This document shows positions 5,614 through 5,926 of a stretch of 5,926 bases of DNA, one piece after another (positions within the stretch are counted from its first letter, which is position 1; each line of letters starts with the position of its first letter). The translations under genes were made by a program, and so were the position numbers. A model generated the notes under the pieces. It ran no database searches and had not been told where the DNA came from. It saw only the letters and a program-made list of their open reading frames with translations. This stretch comes from Candidatus Omnitrophota bacterium (GTDB lineage Bacteria > Omnitrophota > Koll11 > Gygaellales > JAHJCI01): the NCBI GenBank assembly GCA_030622705.1, contig JAUXFU010000060.1:1-5926 (forward strand), given 5' to 3'.

Positions 5614-5627
5614 TGAAAGCGCTTACA
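5614..5627. promoter_or_regulatory. cre-like / LacI-family operator
   Basis: TGAAAGCGCTTACA matches every position of the catabolite-responsive element consensus TGWAARCGYTWNCW and is nearly palindromic about a central CG, as LacI/GalR-family operators are. It lies about 100 nt upstream of the -10 at 5510-5515, which suggests activation or looping rather than simple blocking. No regulator gene is in the window, so the binding factor is unknown. Confidence 0.4.
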
Positions 5628-5634
5628 ATCTAAC

Positions 5635-5671
5635 TCAAGAGAAATCTGCCCGAAGGGCAGATTTCTCTTGA
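5635..5671 (-). terminator. Perfect 17-bp hairpin with UUCG tetraloop
   Basis: Arms 5635-5651 and 5655-5671 are exact inverted repeats separated by 3 nt. In minus-strand RNA the tip reads C-UUCG-G, an extra-stable tetraloop; the plus-strand tip is GAAG, so the RNA is probably read from the minus strand. The only U-rich part, ATTTCTCTT, is inside the 3' arm. It could terminate transcripts coming from the promoter-like site near 5821, or be a structured leader element. Confidence 0.55.
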
Positions 5672-5697
5672 TCCTGAGGCTAAAAGGCCAAAGGATC
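5670..5697 (-). repeat. Second hairpin adjoining the UUCG hairpin
   Basis: GATCCT/AGGATC arms (6 bp) enclose a GGC/GCC stem with a 6-nt loop. The two stems are separated by a small symmetric internal loop (GA opposite AA on the plus strand). It shares two bases with the neighbouring 17-bp hairpin, so the two would stack end to end or compete slightly. Function unknown. Confidence 0.4.
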
Positions 5698-5707
5698 TTA
5701 TTTAATT

Positions 5708-5779
5708 CTATCTTTCAACAATCCGAATTTCCTCTTTCTGAATTATCCTAATGTTTCGTATAAGCTCTTTTAAAAACAT
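5708..5779 (-). CDS. Possible 23-codon mini-ORF
   Basis: ATG at 5779 opens a short frame, MFLKELIRNIRIIQKEEIRI plus three residues (VER), ending in TAG. The peptide would be basic and probably helical. The only purine-rich stretch upstream (AAGAGAG) is about 15 nt away, so there is no good ribosome-binding site. It lies between a promoter-like site and two hairpins, where a leader peptide or small RNA could sit. Chance occurrence is quite possible. Confidence 0.15.
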   Translation of the reverse strand: MFLKELIRNIRIIQKEEIRIVER

Positions 5780-5820
5780 TTTATTAATTGTTTCTCTCTT
5801 ATCTCTATCTCATTTGATAT

Positions 5821-5849
5821 AGTATAATATATTATTTATACTTCTGCAA
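5821..5849 (-). promoter_or_regulatory. Second promoter-like site
   Basis: On the minus strand, TTGCAG (5849-5844), a 17-nt AT-rich spacer and TATACT (5826-5821) form a weak sigma70-type promoter. It overlaps the end of repeat copy B, mirroring copy A and its promoter. Its transcript would cover the mini-ORF and both hairpins before reaching the operon. Confidence 0.3.
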
Positions 5850-5883
5850 ACGCTAAAACTAACTTTTGTTTCGGTTAACAAAT
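5843..5883 (-). repeat. Regulatory direct repeat, copy B
   Basis: This is the partner of copy A (34 of 41 identical, same orientation), about 305 nt upstream of it. It begins 3 nt after the stop codon of the possible upstream gene and ends 16 nt before a TATACT box. The position relative to a -10 box is similar in both copies (29 nt between the 3' end of the well-conserved part and the -10 box in B, 35 nt in A). Confidence 0.6.
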
Positions 5884-5886
5884 CAC

Positions 5887-5926
5887 CTATCTCTTAATAT
5901 ACCTTTCCATATCCCTGGCTGTCTTA
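5887..5926 (-). CDS. 3' end of a possible upstream gene
   Basis: Reading in from the right edge on the minus strand, one frame gives KTARDMERYIKR then TAG at 5889-5887. The residue mix looks like a plausible soluble-protein C-terminus. The stop coincides with the start of the regulatory region. Twelve residues are too few to identify a family or to be sure it is coding. Confidence 0.3.
   Translation of the reverse strand, partial: KTARDMERYIKR

Noticed and set aside
1..5926. CRISPR array, tRNA, rRNA or insertion sequence
   Set aside because: No regularly spaced repeats, clover-leaf sequence, rRNA-like stretch, transposase frame or terminal inverted repeats were seen on either strand.

Overview
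The window carries one compact operon, read entirely on the minus strand (right to left), that codes for envelope and surface proteins. Every complete product has a Sec-type signal peptide, and one product looks like an outer-membrane beta-barrel, so the host should be a diderm bacterium. The DNA is AT-rich. The barrel protein pairs a TPR-like segment with a stalk domain of the copper-amine-oxidase N-terminal type, a style seen in uncultured diderm lineages such as Omnitrophota. That taxonomic guess is low-confidence inference, and no phylogenetic marker is present.

Layout in the direction of transcription. At 5887-5926 are the last 13 codons of a possible upstream gene. From 5538 to 5883 lies a regulatory region without a confident gene. 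It holds two copies of a 41-nt element, each followed by a promoter-like -10, a perfect match to the CcpA/LacI-family operator consensus, two adjacent hairpins (one with a UUCG loop in minus-strand RNA), and a possible 23-codon mini-ORF. A leader with a terminator-like hairpin (5446-5476) follows. The genes are then: a predicted lipoprotein with a carbohydrate-binding-like jelly-roll domain (5409-4816); three paralogous small secreted beta-rich proteins (4788-4108, 4005-3481, 3478-2987); a PapD-like or DUF916-like two-domain periplasmic chaperone or adaptor (2967-2146); a U-tract hairpin terminator (2102-2126); and a large protein (2071 to beyond the left edge) with signal peptide, TPR-like segment, stalk domain, proline-rich linker and beta-barrel.

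How the parts may work together (inference). Several small beta-sandwich subunits, a PapD-like partner and an outer-membrane barrel match the logic of chaperone-usher pili. However, the barrel protein does not look like a FimD/PapC usher. The small proteins also carry W-x-L motifs and a C-terminal Y-T-[MI]-T ending that recall WxL-domain proteins, whose Firmicutes operons include DUF916 proteins. The locus is therefore a candidate non-canonical surface-fibre or surface-display system in a diderm. The internal hairpins would allow unequal expression, with subunits above barrel. The lipoprotein and the cre-like operator hint at a carbohydrate connection.
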